Position numbers and translations under genes: made by a program. 18,914 nt of DNA from UBA11524 sp964391995 (GTDB lineage Bacteria; Bacillota; Clostridia; Christensenellales; Aristaeellaceae), in the NCBI GenBank assembly GCA_964391995.1, contig CAYMOM010000028.1:1-18914 (forward strand), given 5' to 3'. This document shows, piece by piece, positions 6,511 through 13,914 of this stretch; the stretch's first letter is position 1, and every line of letters begins with the position of its first letter. The notes under the pieces were generated by a model. That model was given only the letters and a program-made list of their open reading frames with translations, did no database searches and was not told the DNA's origin.

Positions 6511-8136
6511 TTACCGCACAACGGCGCTGGTCTGGGGCCCCAGGGTCAGCAGGGTGCCCTCCAGGGAGGCCTGACCATTGCCGGCAAAGGCGGAAAGGGT
6601 GGTGAAGGCCATGTCCGTCACGGCGGACAGGTCAACGGTCTGTTCCTTGTCGGTGGTGTTGTGGATTACCGCCACGGTGCTGCCGTTCCATGTGGAAGTA
6701 AAGCCGCCCACCCTGGTGCCGGTGAAGGCCAGTGCCTTGTATTCGCCCCGGGCGATTTCCGGATTGGCCCGGCGGATCATCAAAAGCTGCTTGTAATGGG
6801 TCAGCAGGCTGCTTCCCTTGGAAATCTGATGGGCCACGCCTTCCTTGGTCTGCTTGGTATAGGTGGCGCCCGCCGGGTCGGCAATGGTGTCATCATCGCC
6901 CCACACCATGGCCAGGCGGCGGTTGGCATCGGTATTGCTGCCGCCACGGGAACCCCGCAGGCCGATTTCCTCACCATAGTAGATGAAGGGCGAGCCGGGG
7001 GAAAGCAGGTACAGGCTGGCGGCCACCTTCATGAAGCCGCTGGCCACGGGCAGGTAGCCGGCGGCCCTGTCCATATCGTGGTTGGAGATGAACAGGGTGC
7101 CCAGCGCCACATCGCTCTTGGAAGAAAGGTTGTTCAGGTAGCTTTCCACATAGGCGGTCAACCGGTTGACGTCGCCGCCCTTGGCGGTTTCGGCAATGAT
7201 GCCCGCCGTCTGGCTGGCGGTGAAGTTGAAGCAGCTGGTGGCAGGCAGGTACTGGTCAACAACCCCGTCACCGTCCCAGACCTCCGCCACGGTGTACACG
7301 TCTGCCTTCAGCTGGCGAAGCTCGCCCAGGTACCACTGCCAGAAGGCTGCGCTTTGGGCGTTATCCCCAAAGTAGATATACTTGGCGGCATCGAACCGGA
7401 AGCCATCGATTCCCATGTCCAGGTAGAATTTCGCCACGTCCAGCACGGCCTGCCGCACGGCTTCGTTGTCAAAGTTCAGCTCGGGCATGTCATCGGAAAA
7501 ATTCGCCTCGTAGAGCAGGGTGCGCCCAGCCACACGGGCAAAGTGCCGCCCGGCAGGCAGGGTGTCACCATCCTCCAGCCAGGTGTAGAAATCGTAACAG
7601 GCATTGCGGTCGTTCTGCATCAGGTGGGAGGCAGTAAAGTTCTTGAACCACTGGTTCTCTGTGCTGGTGTGGTTGATGGGCAGGTCAAGGATCACCTTCA
7701 CACCCCGCTGGTGGCACAGGTCAATCAGCTCCTGCAGATCCTCCATGGTGCCGAACTGGGGGTCGATCTCGTAGTAGTTCGCCACATCGTACTTGTGGTA
7801 GGACGGGGAGGTGAAAATGGGGGTCAGCCACAGGCCTTCCACCCCCAGGCCGATGCCGGAGGTGGGGTCGCCGCTGTTCAGGTAGTCCATCCGGTTGATG
7901 ATCCCCCGCAGGTCGCCGACGCCGTCACCGTTGGAATCGGAAAAGGAGCCGACGAAAATCTCGTAAAACACCCGGTTGTTGTCCTCCACCTGCCAGTTGC
8001 CGGCAAAAGGAACATTGCTGACGATGGCTTCGCCGTTTTCGTTCAGGGGGAAGCTTGGGACAAACGGAATGTCCTCTGCCAGGGCGGCGGAAAAGAGCAT
8101 CAGCAGCGCCAGCAGCGCACACAGAAAACGCCTCAT
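6511..8136 (-). CDS. Secreted GH13 alpha-amylase family glycosidase
   Basis: A 541-residue extracellular or surface enzyme hydrolysing alpha-1,4-glucosidic bonds in starch-like glucans. It begins with a typical signal peptide (charged MRR, hydrophobic core, cleavage likely after SAALA, residue 20). The catalytic (beta/alpha)8 barrel shows the GH13 regions in order: DLPINH (D151-H156), GFRFDAAKY (nucleophile D249), VAEVWD (acid/base E285) and FISNHD (transition-state stabiliser D354). SDSNGDGVGDLRGI near the N-terminus is a usual GH13 and Ca2+-site stretch. A C-terminal beta-sandwich (about 440-541) closes the protein, and no binding module or cell-wall anchor is visible. ATG 8136 has AAAGAGG 8 nt upstream. 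It is transcribed from the promoter it shares back-to-back with the galactanase operon. Exact specificity (amylase, neopullulanase-like or oligo-glucosidase) cannot be read. Confidence 0.93.
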   Translation of the reverse strand: MRRFLCALLALLMLFSAALAEDIPFVPSFPLNENGEAIVSNVPFAGNWQVEDNNRVFYEIFVGSFSDSNGDGVGDLRGIINRMDYLNSGDPTSGIGLGVEGLWLTPIFTSPSYHKYDVANYYEIDPQFGTMEDLQELIDLCHQRGVKVILDLPINHTSTENQWFKNFTASHLMQNDRNACYDFYTWLEDGDTLPAGRHFARVAGRTLLYEANFSDDMPELNFDNEAVRQAVLDVAKFYLDMGIDGFRFDAAKYIYFGDNAQSAAFWQWYLGELRQLKADVYTVAEVWDGDGVVDQYLPATSCFNFTASQTAGIIAETAKGGDVNRLTAYVESYLNNLSSKSDVALGTLFISNHDMDRAAGYLPVASGFMKVAASLYLLSPGSPFIYYGEEIGLRGSRGGSNTDANRRLAMVWGDDDTIADPAGATYTKQTKEGVAHQISKGSSLLTHYKQLLMIRRANPEIARGEYKALAFTGTRVGGFTSTWNGSTVAVIHNTTDKEQTVDLSAVTDMAFTTLSAFAGNGQASLEGTLLTLGPQTSAVVR

Positions 8137-8169
8137 GCATTGTACCTCTTTCTTTGGATTGATAGCTAC

Positions 8170-8198
8170 AATATCGCACGAAACGCCTTGCTTGTCAA
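8170..8198 (-). promoter_or_regulatory. Predicted promoter of the amylase gene
   Basis: Minus-strand -35 TTGACA (8198-8193, perfect consensus), 17 bp spacer, -10 GATATT (8175-8170) with an extended TGC. Its -35 overlaps the -35 of the opposite promoter by five bases. Confidence 0.65.
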
Positions 8199-8220
8199 GG
8201 GTGCGGAAATATGCTATAAT
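8192..8220 (+). promoter_or_regulatory. Predicted promoter of the galactanase operon
   Basis: -35 TTGTCA (8192-8197), 17 bp spacer, perfect -10 TATAAT (8215-8220) with an extended TGC. The leader to ATG 8244 is only about 16 nt but holds AAGGAAGG. Confidence 0.82.
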
Positions 8221-8243
8221 ACCTGCAAAGGAAGGAAGATCAT

Positions 8244-8723
8244 ATGGTTCGATTGTATACCCAAGAGGCCGCCTGCCGTTTTCAGCGCCGGGCCAGGGTG
8301 AGCCTGGGGATTTCCCTGGGGCTGATGGCTGCCGCGCTGGCGGTGTGCATCTTTCTCTGCACCCGGCTGACCACTGCCAATGCCCGAACCCTTTTGCTGG
8401 CGGATATTGCCCTTTTCACCCTGGCGGGCTGGGCAGCCATGCTGGTTTTGTATTTCGTTTATGCGCCTGCCAAGGCCCAGGCCACCCACATGCTGGGCAT
8501 GCTGGCTGCCCAGGCGGAGCTGTACGAGGGCACCCTGGAGCTTCGCCGGGAGACCTTCCGCATACCCAAGAGCATCACCGTGCACAAGGCCACCCTGCAC
8601 ACTGATGAGGGCGGCCTGCCCGTGAACGTCAGCGCCGGGGTTGCCGGGCAGCTGCCCCAGGGAAAAAAGCTGCGGGTGTGGACGGTGCGGCGGTACATCA
8701 CCGCCTATGAGGTGCTGGAATGA
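8244..8723 (+). CDS. Unknown two-helix membrane protein, first gene of GH53 operon
   Basis: I do not recognise this 159-residue protein. It has a short basic N-terminus (RFQRRAR), two hydrophobic segments (about 20-41 and 50-73) joined by a short loop, and a C-terminal domain of about 85 residues predicted to be beta-rich (ITVHKATLHTDEGGLPVNV, then KKLRVWTVRRYITAYEV). By the positive-inside rule the N- and C-termini probably face the cytoplasm. ATG 8244 has AAGGAAGG 8 nt upstream. Its stop codon overlaps the next start codon (ATGA), so the two are translationally coupled. Nothing visible suggests an enzyme. Its place ahead of a galactanase suggests a role linked to that enzyme's secretion or sensing, but this is a guess. 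Confidence 0.78.
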   Translation: MVRLYTQEAACRFQRRARVSLGISLGLMAAALAVCIFLCTRLTTANARTLLLADIALFTLAGWAAMLVLYFVYAPAKAQATHMLGMLAAQAELYEGTLELRRETFRIPKSITVHKATLHTDEGGLPVNVSAGVAGQLPQGKKLRVWTVRRYITAYEVLE

Positions 8724-9253
8724 AAAAGCTCAAGCCGTTTTTCGACCTGATTCCCGCCATGCTCATGTGGCTGATGCTGTGCATTTTCCTGTGGGGATTT
8801 GTGTTCAGCGCCCTGACGGATCTTCCTGCGGCGGAAAAGGTGACCCTGTTTGTGGATGCGCCCCTTGCGGAGGAAACCCGCCTGGCAACCGCCATGGAGC
8901 AGGCCGTCAGCGCCCCTGTGCGGGCGGTGCAGGTGCGCCCCTTTGCCTACGCCATGATGGGCAGCGAGGAGATTGAGCAGGCTGACCTGTACATTGTGAC
9001 TGCGGCGGATGTGGAAACCTACCGGGAATGGTTTGCTCCCCTGCCGGAAGCATTGCAGCAGCAGGCCGACCTGCTGCTGGAGGGCGTGCCCTACGGCATC
9101 CAGGTGTGGAATGCCGCCACACAGACCGGCGTGGCCCGGGAAACCATCCATTATCCGGATGAGGACTGCTATCTGCTCTTCGGCGCTGCATCCCGGCACG
9201 CGGAGGATGGTCAGGCGGCTGCCTGCGCGCTGATGCTTTTGAATCAACCATAA
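8720..9253 (+). CDS. Unknown membrane-anchored extracytoplasmic protein
   Basis: I do not recognise this 177-residue protein. A basic MKKLKPFFD start and one hydrophobic helix (about 11-33) look like an uncleaved anchor, followed by an alternating alpha/beta domain (about 38-177) that should lie outside the membrane. The strand-helix rhythm (KVTLFVDAPLAEETRLATAM, then ADLYIVTAADVETYREWF and YGIQVWN) resembles part of a periplasmic-binding-protein lobe, but it is too short to be a full one and has no lipobox. ATG 8720 overlaps the previous stop codon (ATGA). The stop codon at 9251-9253 is embedded in the ribosome binding site of the galactanase gene, so all three genes form one tightly coupled operon. 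Confidence 0.77.
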   Translation: MKKLKPFFDLIPAMLMWLMLCIFLWGFVFSALTDLPAAEKVTLFVDAPLAEETRLATAMEQAVSAPVRAVQVRPFAYAMMGSEEIEQADLYIVTAADVETYREWFAPLPEALQQQADLLLEGVPYGIQVWNAATQTGVARETIHYPDEDCYLLFGAASRHAEDGQAAACALMLLNQP

Positions 9254-9258
9254 GGAGG
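9252..9258 (+). promoter_or_regulatory. Ribosome binding site that selects a GTG start for GH53
   Basis: AAGGAGG ends 2 nt before the first in-frame ATG (9261) but 8 nt before GTG 9267, and 14 nt before ATG 9273. The optimal spacing selects GTG 9267. It also overlaps the stop codon of the previous gene. Confidence 0.75.
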
Positions 9259-9266
9259 ACATGCCC

Positions 9267-11192
9267 GTGAAAATGCTGTGCCTTTTGCTGGCGATGCTGC
9301 TGCTGCCCACCCTGGCCTTCTGCGAGGAAAGCAGCCTGTATGTGGAAAAGGTGGAAAACCTGCCGGAGGACTTCATTTTCGGCATGGATGCCTCCTGCGT
9401 GCCTGCCCTGGAAAACAGCGGCGTGAAGTATTACGATTTCAGCGGTCAGGAGGCGGATGTGTATGCCGTGCTGGCAGAGCAGGGCATTAACTACATCCGC
9501 GTCCGGGTGTGGAACGACCCCTATACCTCCGATGGATTGGGCTATGGCGGCGGAAACTGCGATATTGCCAACGCCATCGCCATCGGTCAGCGGGCCACGC
9601 AATACGGCATGAAGCTGCTGGTGGACTTCCATTATTCCGATTTCTGGGCCGATCCGGGCAAGCAAATGGTGCCCAAGGCCTGGAAAGGCATGGAGATTGA
9701 AGAAAAGACCGAGGCGGTCTATCAGTTCACCCGGGACTGCCTGACCCGGCTGAAGGATGCCGGCGTGGATGTGGGCATGGTTCAAATTGGCAACGAAACC
9801 AACGGGTACCTGTGCGGGGAAAAGATCTGGTTCAACATCCAATACCTGATGCAGGCCGGCGCCAGGGCCGTGCGGGAGGTTTTCCCCGATGCGCTGGTGG
9901 CGCTGCACTTTGCCAACCCGGAAAAGACCGGCAGCTATGATACCTATGCCAAAAAGCTGGACTACTATCAGGTGGATTACGATGTGTTCGCTTCCTCCTA
10001 CTATCCCTACTGGCACGGCAGCCTCAAAAACCTGACGGACACCCTTTCCAGCATTGCCCGCAGCTATGGCAAAAAGGTGATGGTCATGGAAACCTCCTAT
10101 GCCTACACCGGCGAGGACACGGACTTCAGCGCCAACACCATCGGGGACGGCGGCAGCGTGGTGAAGGACTATCCCTTCACCGTTCAGGGCCAGGCCAATC
10201 ACCTGCGGGCGCTGACCAACGCCATCGTCAACGATACGGTGAACGGCATTGGCGTGGTGTACTGGGAAGGCACCTGGATCACCGTGGGCGGCGCCTCCTT
10301 TGAGGAAAACAGCGCCCTGTGGGAGAAGTACGGCTCCGGCTGGGCCTCCAGCAACGCCTCCGGGTACGACCCGGCGGATGCGGGCAAATATTACGGCGGC
10401 TGCGCTGTGGACAACCAGGCCCTTTTTGACGCCACGGGCCATCCCCTGGAATCCCTGAAGGTGTTCCGGCTGATGCGCACCGGCAACCGGCTGCCCCTGA
10501 CCGCCGATGCCCTGGAGGATGTATCCCTGACCTGCGATCTGAACGCACCCATCACCCTGCCGGACACGGTGAACGCCGTGATGACCGACGGCAGCAAGCA
10601 GGCCCTGCCCGTTGCGTGGAACTTCACCCCGGATATGGACGAGGCCATGCACCGGGGCGGCGTGCAGCAGTATACCATCACAGGCACTGCCGGCGGCATG
10701 GAGGCCCGGTGCTACATTTCCATGGTGGAATTCAACTACCTGCAGGACTACAGCTTTGAGGAGAATTCCTCCGCCTGGTGCATTACCGACCTGGCCCACG
10801 CCGATGAGCTGTACATCGAGGACAAGAAAACCGATTCCCTCACTGGCACCCGGCACATGCACTTCTGGTCGGCTGCGCAGAACAGCGTGGAGTTCACCCT
10901 GGAGCAGCATGTGTATAACCTGCCTGCCGGGCAGTATGCCTTCACCATTTCCATCATGGGCGGCGATGCCGGCGAAACGGATATTTACGCCTATGTGAAG
11001 GTCAACGGCGAAATGGTTGCCACCGCGCCCATGGGCGTTACCTCCTATGGCAGCTGGGATACCGCCGTCACCCCGGCCTTTGCCTGCAACGAGGGTGACC
11101 AGGTTGCCGTGGGCGTGTATGTCAAGTGCCAGGGCAGCGGCAGCGGCGCCTGGGGCAAGATTGACGACGGGCTGCTGAATTCCGTCAAGTGA
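9267..11192 (+). CDS. Secreted GH53 arabinogalactan endo-beta-1,4-galactanase
   Basis: A 641-residue extracellular enzyme that cuts beta-1,4-galactan, as in type I arabinogalactan and pectin side chains. Parts in order: signal peptide (about 1-18, MKMLCLLLAMLLLPTLAF); GH53 barrel (about 30-385) opening with FIFGMDASCVPALE; acid/base E177 in VQIGNETN; nucleophile E275 in VMVMETSYAYT; and the GH53-typical IRVRVWNDP and VDFHYSDFWADP stretches. Next comes a bacterial Ig-like domain (about 425-490, with ALPVAWNF and YTITGTAGG). A C-terminal beta-sandwich (about 495-641) resembles a galactan-binding module, perhaps CBM61, which is known attached to GH53. The first of the three, LAFC, is not a good lipobox. 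The start is GTG 9267, set by ribosome binding site spacing. It is the last gene of a three-gene operon and no clear terminator follows. Confidence 0.93.
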   Translation: MKMLCLLLAMLLLPTLAFCEESSLYVEKVENLPEDFIFGMDASCVPALENSGVKYYDFSGQEADVYAVLAEQGINYIRVRVWNDPYTSDGLGYGGGNCDIANAIAIGQRATQYGMKLLVDFHYSDFWADPGKQMVPKAWKGMEIEEKTEAVYQFTRDCLTRLKDAGVDVGMVQIGNETNGYLCGEKIWFNIQYLMQAGARAVREVFPDALVALHFANPEKTGSYDTYAKKLDYYQVDYDVFASSYYPYWHGSLKNLTDTLSSIARSYGKKVMVMETSYAYTGEDTDFSANTIGDGGSVVKDYPFTVQGQANHLRALTNAIVNDTVNGIGVVYWEGTWITVGGASFEENSALWEKYGSGWASSNASGYDPADAGKYYGGCAVDNQALFDATGHPLESLKVFRLMRTGNRLPLTADALEDVSLTCDLNAPITLPDTVNAVMTDGSKQALPVAWNFTPDMDEAMHRGGVQQYTITGTAGGMEARCYISMVEFNYLQDYSFEENSSAWCITDLAHADELYIEDKKTDSLTGTRHMHFWSAAQNSVEFTLEQHVYNLPAGQYAFTISIMGGDAGETDIYAYVKVNGEMVATAPMGVTSYGSWDTAVTPAFACNEGDQVAVGVYVKCQGSGSGAWGKIDDGLLNSVK

Positions 11193-11197
11193 CGACA

Positions 11198-11210
11198 GAT
11201 ATGGCATATC
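11198..11210. repeat. Short palindrome after the galactanase gene
   Basis: GATATG and CATATC around one base, 5 nt past the stop codon at 11192. The stem is AT-rich and followed by CTTCCAATTTTC, so it would be at best a weak terminator. Confidence 0.3.
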
Positions 11211-11222
11211 CTTCCAATTTTC

Positions 11223-11251
11223 TTGACACTTCCTGTGTACCATGGTATCAT
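11223..11251 (+). promoter_or_regulatory. Predicted promoter of the sugar transferase operon
   Basis: Perfect -35 TTGACA (11223-11228), 17 bp spacer, -10 TATCAT (11246-11251). The spacer ends in the perfect 10-bp palindrome TACCATGGTA (11238-11247), which runs into the -10 box and could be a repressor site. Confidence 0.82.
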
Positions 11252-11278
11252 TGACCCAAACCTATACAAGAGGAAAGG

Positions 11279-12706
11279 ATGGCACTTGTACCAGCCATGA
11301 ACAAGCTGACAAAGGCCTGGAAGCGGCACAAGACAGAGATACTCACAGGGCTTTTGCGCCTGTTTATCTATGGTGTGCTGGCGCTGTTCTTTTTCGGGCT
11401 GATGGCGATCAACAACTGGCAAATTCGCCACCTGAGCCGCACCCTGGCCACCATGGCGCTGACCTACATCGCCATGAGCCTTGCCATGCATGCCGTGTAT
11501 GGCGGCTATGCCGTGGGCAAAAAGAAGAGCAAGCCCATCATCTCCTCCATGTCCCTGGCCACCCTGACCACCGATGTGGTGACCTATATCCAGCTGCAGA
11601 TTATGAACACCAACGAGAATGCCAACGATTCTCTGCGGCTTTTCGGGCAGGATCTTCCCTGGCTGGCACTGTGCATGGTGCTGCAGGTTACCCTTATTAT
11701 CTTCTGGGTACGGCTGGGAAATAACTTCTATTTCACCATCAACCCGCCCAAGCGCTGCCTGCTGGTGCTGGGCAGCCCCGGGGAAAAGGAAGGCCTGCTG
11801 CAGAAAATTGGCGTATACCGCCTGCAGTGGCAAGTGGAGCGTATTATCATGTGGAACGACCCGCGGATACGCAAGGCCATTGACCATGCGGAGGTGGTGT
11901 TCCTGGGTGCCCTGCCCAGCCAGGCCAAGATGGAACTGCTGAACGTTTGCTACGAGCGGCACAGGGATGTGCTGTGCCGGGCCCAGCTGCAGGACATTAT
12001 GCTTTCCAACGCCACCCAGACCGTGGTGGACGATGCTCCCTTCCTGGAAATGACCTATGCCAAAATGACCCTGAGCCAGCGGATTATCAAGCGGGTGATG
12101 GACATTGGCATTTCCTTTGCGGTGCTGCTGGTGCTTGCCCCTGTCATGGCCCTCATCGCCCTGGCTGTCCACCTGGAGGACAACGGCCCTGTGCTGTTCT
12201 ACCAGCGGCGCATGACCATTGGCGGAAAGGAATTTGTCATCCGCAAGTTCCGCACCATGCGCATGGACAGCGATGGCACCTTTCCCCAGATGTCCGCCAC
12301 CAGGGGCGATCCCCGCATCACCCGGGTGGGCAAGCTGCTCCGCCGCTGCCGCCTGGACGAGCTGCCCCAGTTTTGGAATATTCTCATTGGCGACATGACC
12401 CTGGTGGGTCCCAGGCCCGAAATGCTGGAAAATGTGCGCAAGTACAAGATGGATCTCCCCGCCTTTGCCTACCGGGAGAAGATGAAGGCCGGCCTGACCG
12501 GCTATGCGCAGATTGAGGGCCGCTACAATACCACCCCAGAGGATAAGCTGATGCTGGACCTGATGTACATCGAGAGCTTTTCCATCTGGCTGGATGTGAA
12601 GCTGATCTTCCGCACCCTGACGGTATTCTTCAAGCGGGACAGCACCCAAGGCTTTGATACCACTGCCATCCAGGACGATACGCAAAACCCGCCCATGGAG
12701 GCATAA
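11279..12706 (+). CDS. Polyprenyl-phosphate sugar-1-phosphate transferase
   Basis: A 475-residue membrane enzyme that transfers a sugar-1-phosphate from a nucleotide sugar to undecaprenyl phosphate, the first membrane step of exopolysaccharide, capsule or glycoprotein glycan synthesis (CpsE/WcaJ-like). The N-terminal half has about four membrane helices (about 22-45, 52-75, 90-110, 128-150) and a Rossmann-like region (about 160-250). The C-terminal catalytic domain (about 262-460) shows every hallmark: the re-entrant helix RVMDIGISFAVLLVLAPVMA, then GPVLFYQRRMTIGGKEF, KFRTMRMD, the catalytic Asp-Glu pair in CRLDELPQFWN (D360-E361), MTLVGPRPEM and KAGLTGYAQIEGRYNT. ATG 11279 has GAGG 5 nt upstream. 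The nucleotidyltransferase follows after an 18-nt gap, so the two are co-transcribed. Sugar specificity is unknown. Confidence 0.93.
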   Translation: MALVPAMNKLTKAWKRHKTEILTGLLRLFIYGVLALFFFGLMAINNWQIRHLSRTLATMALTYIAMSLAMHAVYGGYAVGKKKSKPIISSMSLATLTTDVVTYIQLQIMNTNENANDSLRLFGQDLPWLALCMVLQVTLIIFWVRLGNNFYFTINPPKRCLLVLGSPGEKEGLLQKIGVYRLQWQVERIIMWNDPRIRKAIDHAEVVFLGALPSQAKMELLNVCYERHRDVLCRAQLQDIMLSNATQTVVDDAPFLEMTYAKMTLSQRIIKRVMDIGISFAVLLVLAPVMALIALAVHLEDNGPVLFYQRRMTIGGKEFVIRKFRTMRMDSDGTFPQMSATRGDPRITRVGKLLRRCRLDELPQFWNILIGDMTLVGPRPEMLENVRKYKMDLPAFAYREKMKAGLTGYAQIEGRYNTTPEDKLMLDLMYIESFSIWLDVKLIFRTLTVFFKRDSTQGFDTTAIQDDTQNPPMEA

Positions 12707-12724
12707 AACAAAGGAGGAAATCCC

Positions 12725-13621
12725 ATGAACACCACACTGCTCATCATGGCTGCCGGCCTGGGCTCCCGCTACGGCGGCAACAAGCAGATTGACCGCATTG
12801 GCCCCAATGGCGAGATCCTGATGGAGTATTCCATCCACGATGCCATCGAGGCTGGCTTCGACAAGGTTGTTTTTGTTATTAAGCGCAGCATGGACGAAAC
12901 CTTCCGCCAGATGATCGGCGATAAGATTGCCAAGAAGGTGGAGGTTGCCTACGCCTATCAGGAATACGACAACCTGCCCGGCGGCTTTACGCCCCCTGCG
13001 GAGCGCACCAAGCCCTATGGCACCGTTCATGCCGTGCTGGCTGCCAAGGATTTGATTCACGAGCCCTTCGCCGTTATCAATGCCGATGACTATTATGGCA
13101 AAACTGCCTTCAAGGCCATGGCGGATTGCCTGCAGCACATGGTGGGCAAGCAGGCCGCTATGGTGGCCTATTATCTGCGCAACACCGTTTCCGAAAACGG
13201 GCATGTCACCCGCGGCGTGTGCCTGACCGACCAGGGACGCCTGGTGAAGGTGACGGAAACCTACAAGATTATGCCCTTTGCCGATGGCACCATCCGCGAC
13301 CTGGAAACCGATCCCAACGGCCGCATCCTGAACCCCGATGCCCTGGTGAGCATGAACTTCTGGGGTTTCACCCCCTGGTTCTTCCAGGCGGCGGAGAAGG
13401 CGCTGGTCAACTTCCTCCAGGCCGATAACGGCGATCCTTTGAAGAAGGAATTCGCCCTGCCCACCCTGGTGGATCAGCTGATGAACCAGCAGGGCCTGCC
13501 TGTGGAGGTGCTTTCCACCAAGGCGGTGTGGTTTGGCGTAACCTACCGGGAGGACAAGGCCTATGTGGCTGGCGAGCTGAAGAAGCTCCACGACAAGGGC
13601 GATTATCCCCCTGCGCTGTAA
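12725..13621 (+). CDS. Sugar-phosphate nucleotidyltransferase family protein
   Basis: A cytoplasmic 298-residue protein of the NTP-transferase fold, expected to make an NDP-sugar from an NTP and a sugar-1-phosphate. The nucleotide-binding Gly-rich loop is MAAGLGSRYGGNKQ (residues 8-21), with the consensus AGxGxRxG followed by the expected lysine. YGTVHAVLAAKD and the metal-binding INADDYYG (D121/D122) complete the active site. The length fits small GalU/RfbA-like members, but the sequence does not identify the sugar. No extra acyltransferase domain is present. ATG 12725 has AGGAGG 7 nt upstream. It lies 18 nt after the sugar transferase gene and probably supplies that pathway's activated sugar. 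It is convergent with pepV. Confidence 0.88.
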   Translation: MNTTLLIMAAGLGSRYGGNKQIDRIGPNGEILMEYSIHDAIEAGFDKVVFVIKRSMDETFRQMIGDKIAKKVEVAYAYQEYDNLPGGFTPPAERTKPYGTVHAVLAAKDLIHEPFAVINADDYYGKTAFKAMADCLQHMVGKQAAMVAYYLRNTVSENGHVTRGVCLTDQGRLVKVTETYKIMPFADGTIRDLETDPNGRILNPDALVSMNFWGFTPWFFQAAEKALVNFLQADNGDPLKKEFALPTLVDQLMNQQGLPVEVLSTKAVWFGVTYREDKAYVAGELKKLHDKGDYPPAL

Positions 13622-13644
13622 TCCTGCAGGCAGGGCAAACAAAA

Positions 13645-13664
13645 AAGTGGCTGCGGGGCCACTT
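13645..13664 (-). terminator. Minus-strand terminator, 250 bp past pepV
   Basis: A 7-bp stem (AAGTGGC and GCCACTT) with a 6-nt loop. Only on the minus strand is it followed by a long T-run (CTTTTTTGTTTG). It could end the pepV transcript with a long 3' tail, or a separate minus-strand RNA. On the plus strand it is a poor terminator for the nucleotidyltransferase. Confidence 0.7.
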
Positions 13665-13773
13665 CAGACCGTCCACAAAGTACCCAATAGAAAAGATGGA
13701 AGAAAACGCAATTTGTACGGCGGCATGAGAACGACGCATGGCTGTACAGGAAGTATGTTTCTTCAAAAGTTAT

Positions 13774-13792
13774 TCTCAGAATCATTCTGAGA
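13774..13792. promoter_or_regulatory. 19-bp perfect palindrome, Fur/PerR-like layout
   Basis: TCTCAGAAT and ATTCTGAGA around a single C. The inner 7-1-7 core TCAGAATCATTCTGA has the spacing of Fur-family boxes and matches the Bacillus Fur consensus at 5 of 7 bases per half. The surrounding stretch is noticeably AT-richer than its neighbours. No coding start is clearly placed to be controlled by it. Confidence 0.4.
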
Positions 13793-13848
13793 GTCTTCTG
13801 TAGATGCTCTTTTCTCGGCCATAATCTTCAATAGGGTTTGTGGGCGGG

Positions 13849-13885
13849 CTGAGCCGCGCTTCCCAATGGGGGGAGCGCGGCTCAG
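13849..13885. terminator. Strong hairpin between convergent genes
   Basis: A 12-bp perfect GC-rich stem (CTGAGCCGCGCT and AGCGCGGCTCAG) with a 13-nt loop, followed on the plus strand by TTCGTTTC. It could terminate the plus-strand nucleotidyltransferase transcript. On the minus strand no T-run follows, though it may still stabilise the pepV 3' end. The remainder of 13622-13914 holds no credible gene. Confidence 0.5.
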
Positions 13886-13914
13886 TTCGTTTCACGCAAA
13901 CAGGGGGGATTTCC

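Noticed and set aside
6493..8301. 602-codon plus-strand frame antisense to the amylase
   Set aside because: It runs through the amylase stop, its promoter and into the next gene; no ribosome binding site and no recognisable domain.
9267..9330. Lipoprotein signal (LAFC) on the galactanase
   Set aside because: Phenylalanine at the position before cysteine does not fit the lipobox, so an ordinary secretion signal is preferred.
8907..11243. 778-codon minus-strand frame antisense to the galactanase
   Set aside because: Same antisense composition artefact; the plus strand has a signal peptide, catalytic glutamates and a ribosome binding site.
11045..13642. 865-codon minus-strand frame antisense to galactanase end, sugar transferase and nucleotidyltransferase
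   Set aside because: It spans three real plus-strand gene regions and their promoter; the translation is low-complexity His/Gln/Gly-rich with no domain.
13603..13785. 60-codon minus-strand frame downstream of pepV as a small protein gene
   Set aside because: No convincing ribosome binding site, and the frame runs through the terminator hairpin at 13645-13664. Kept only as a question in the findings.
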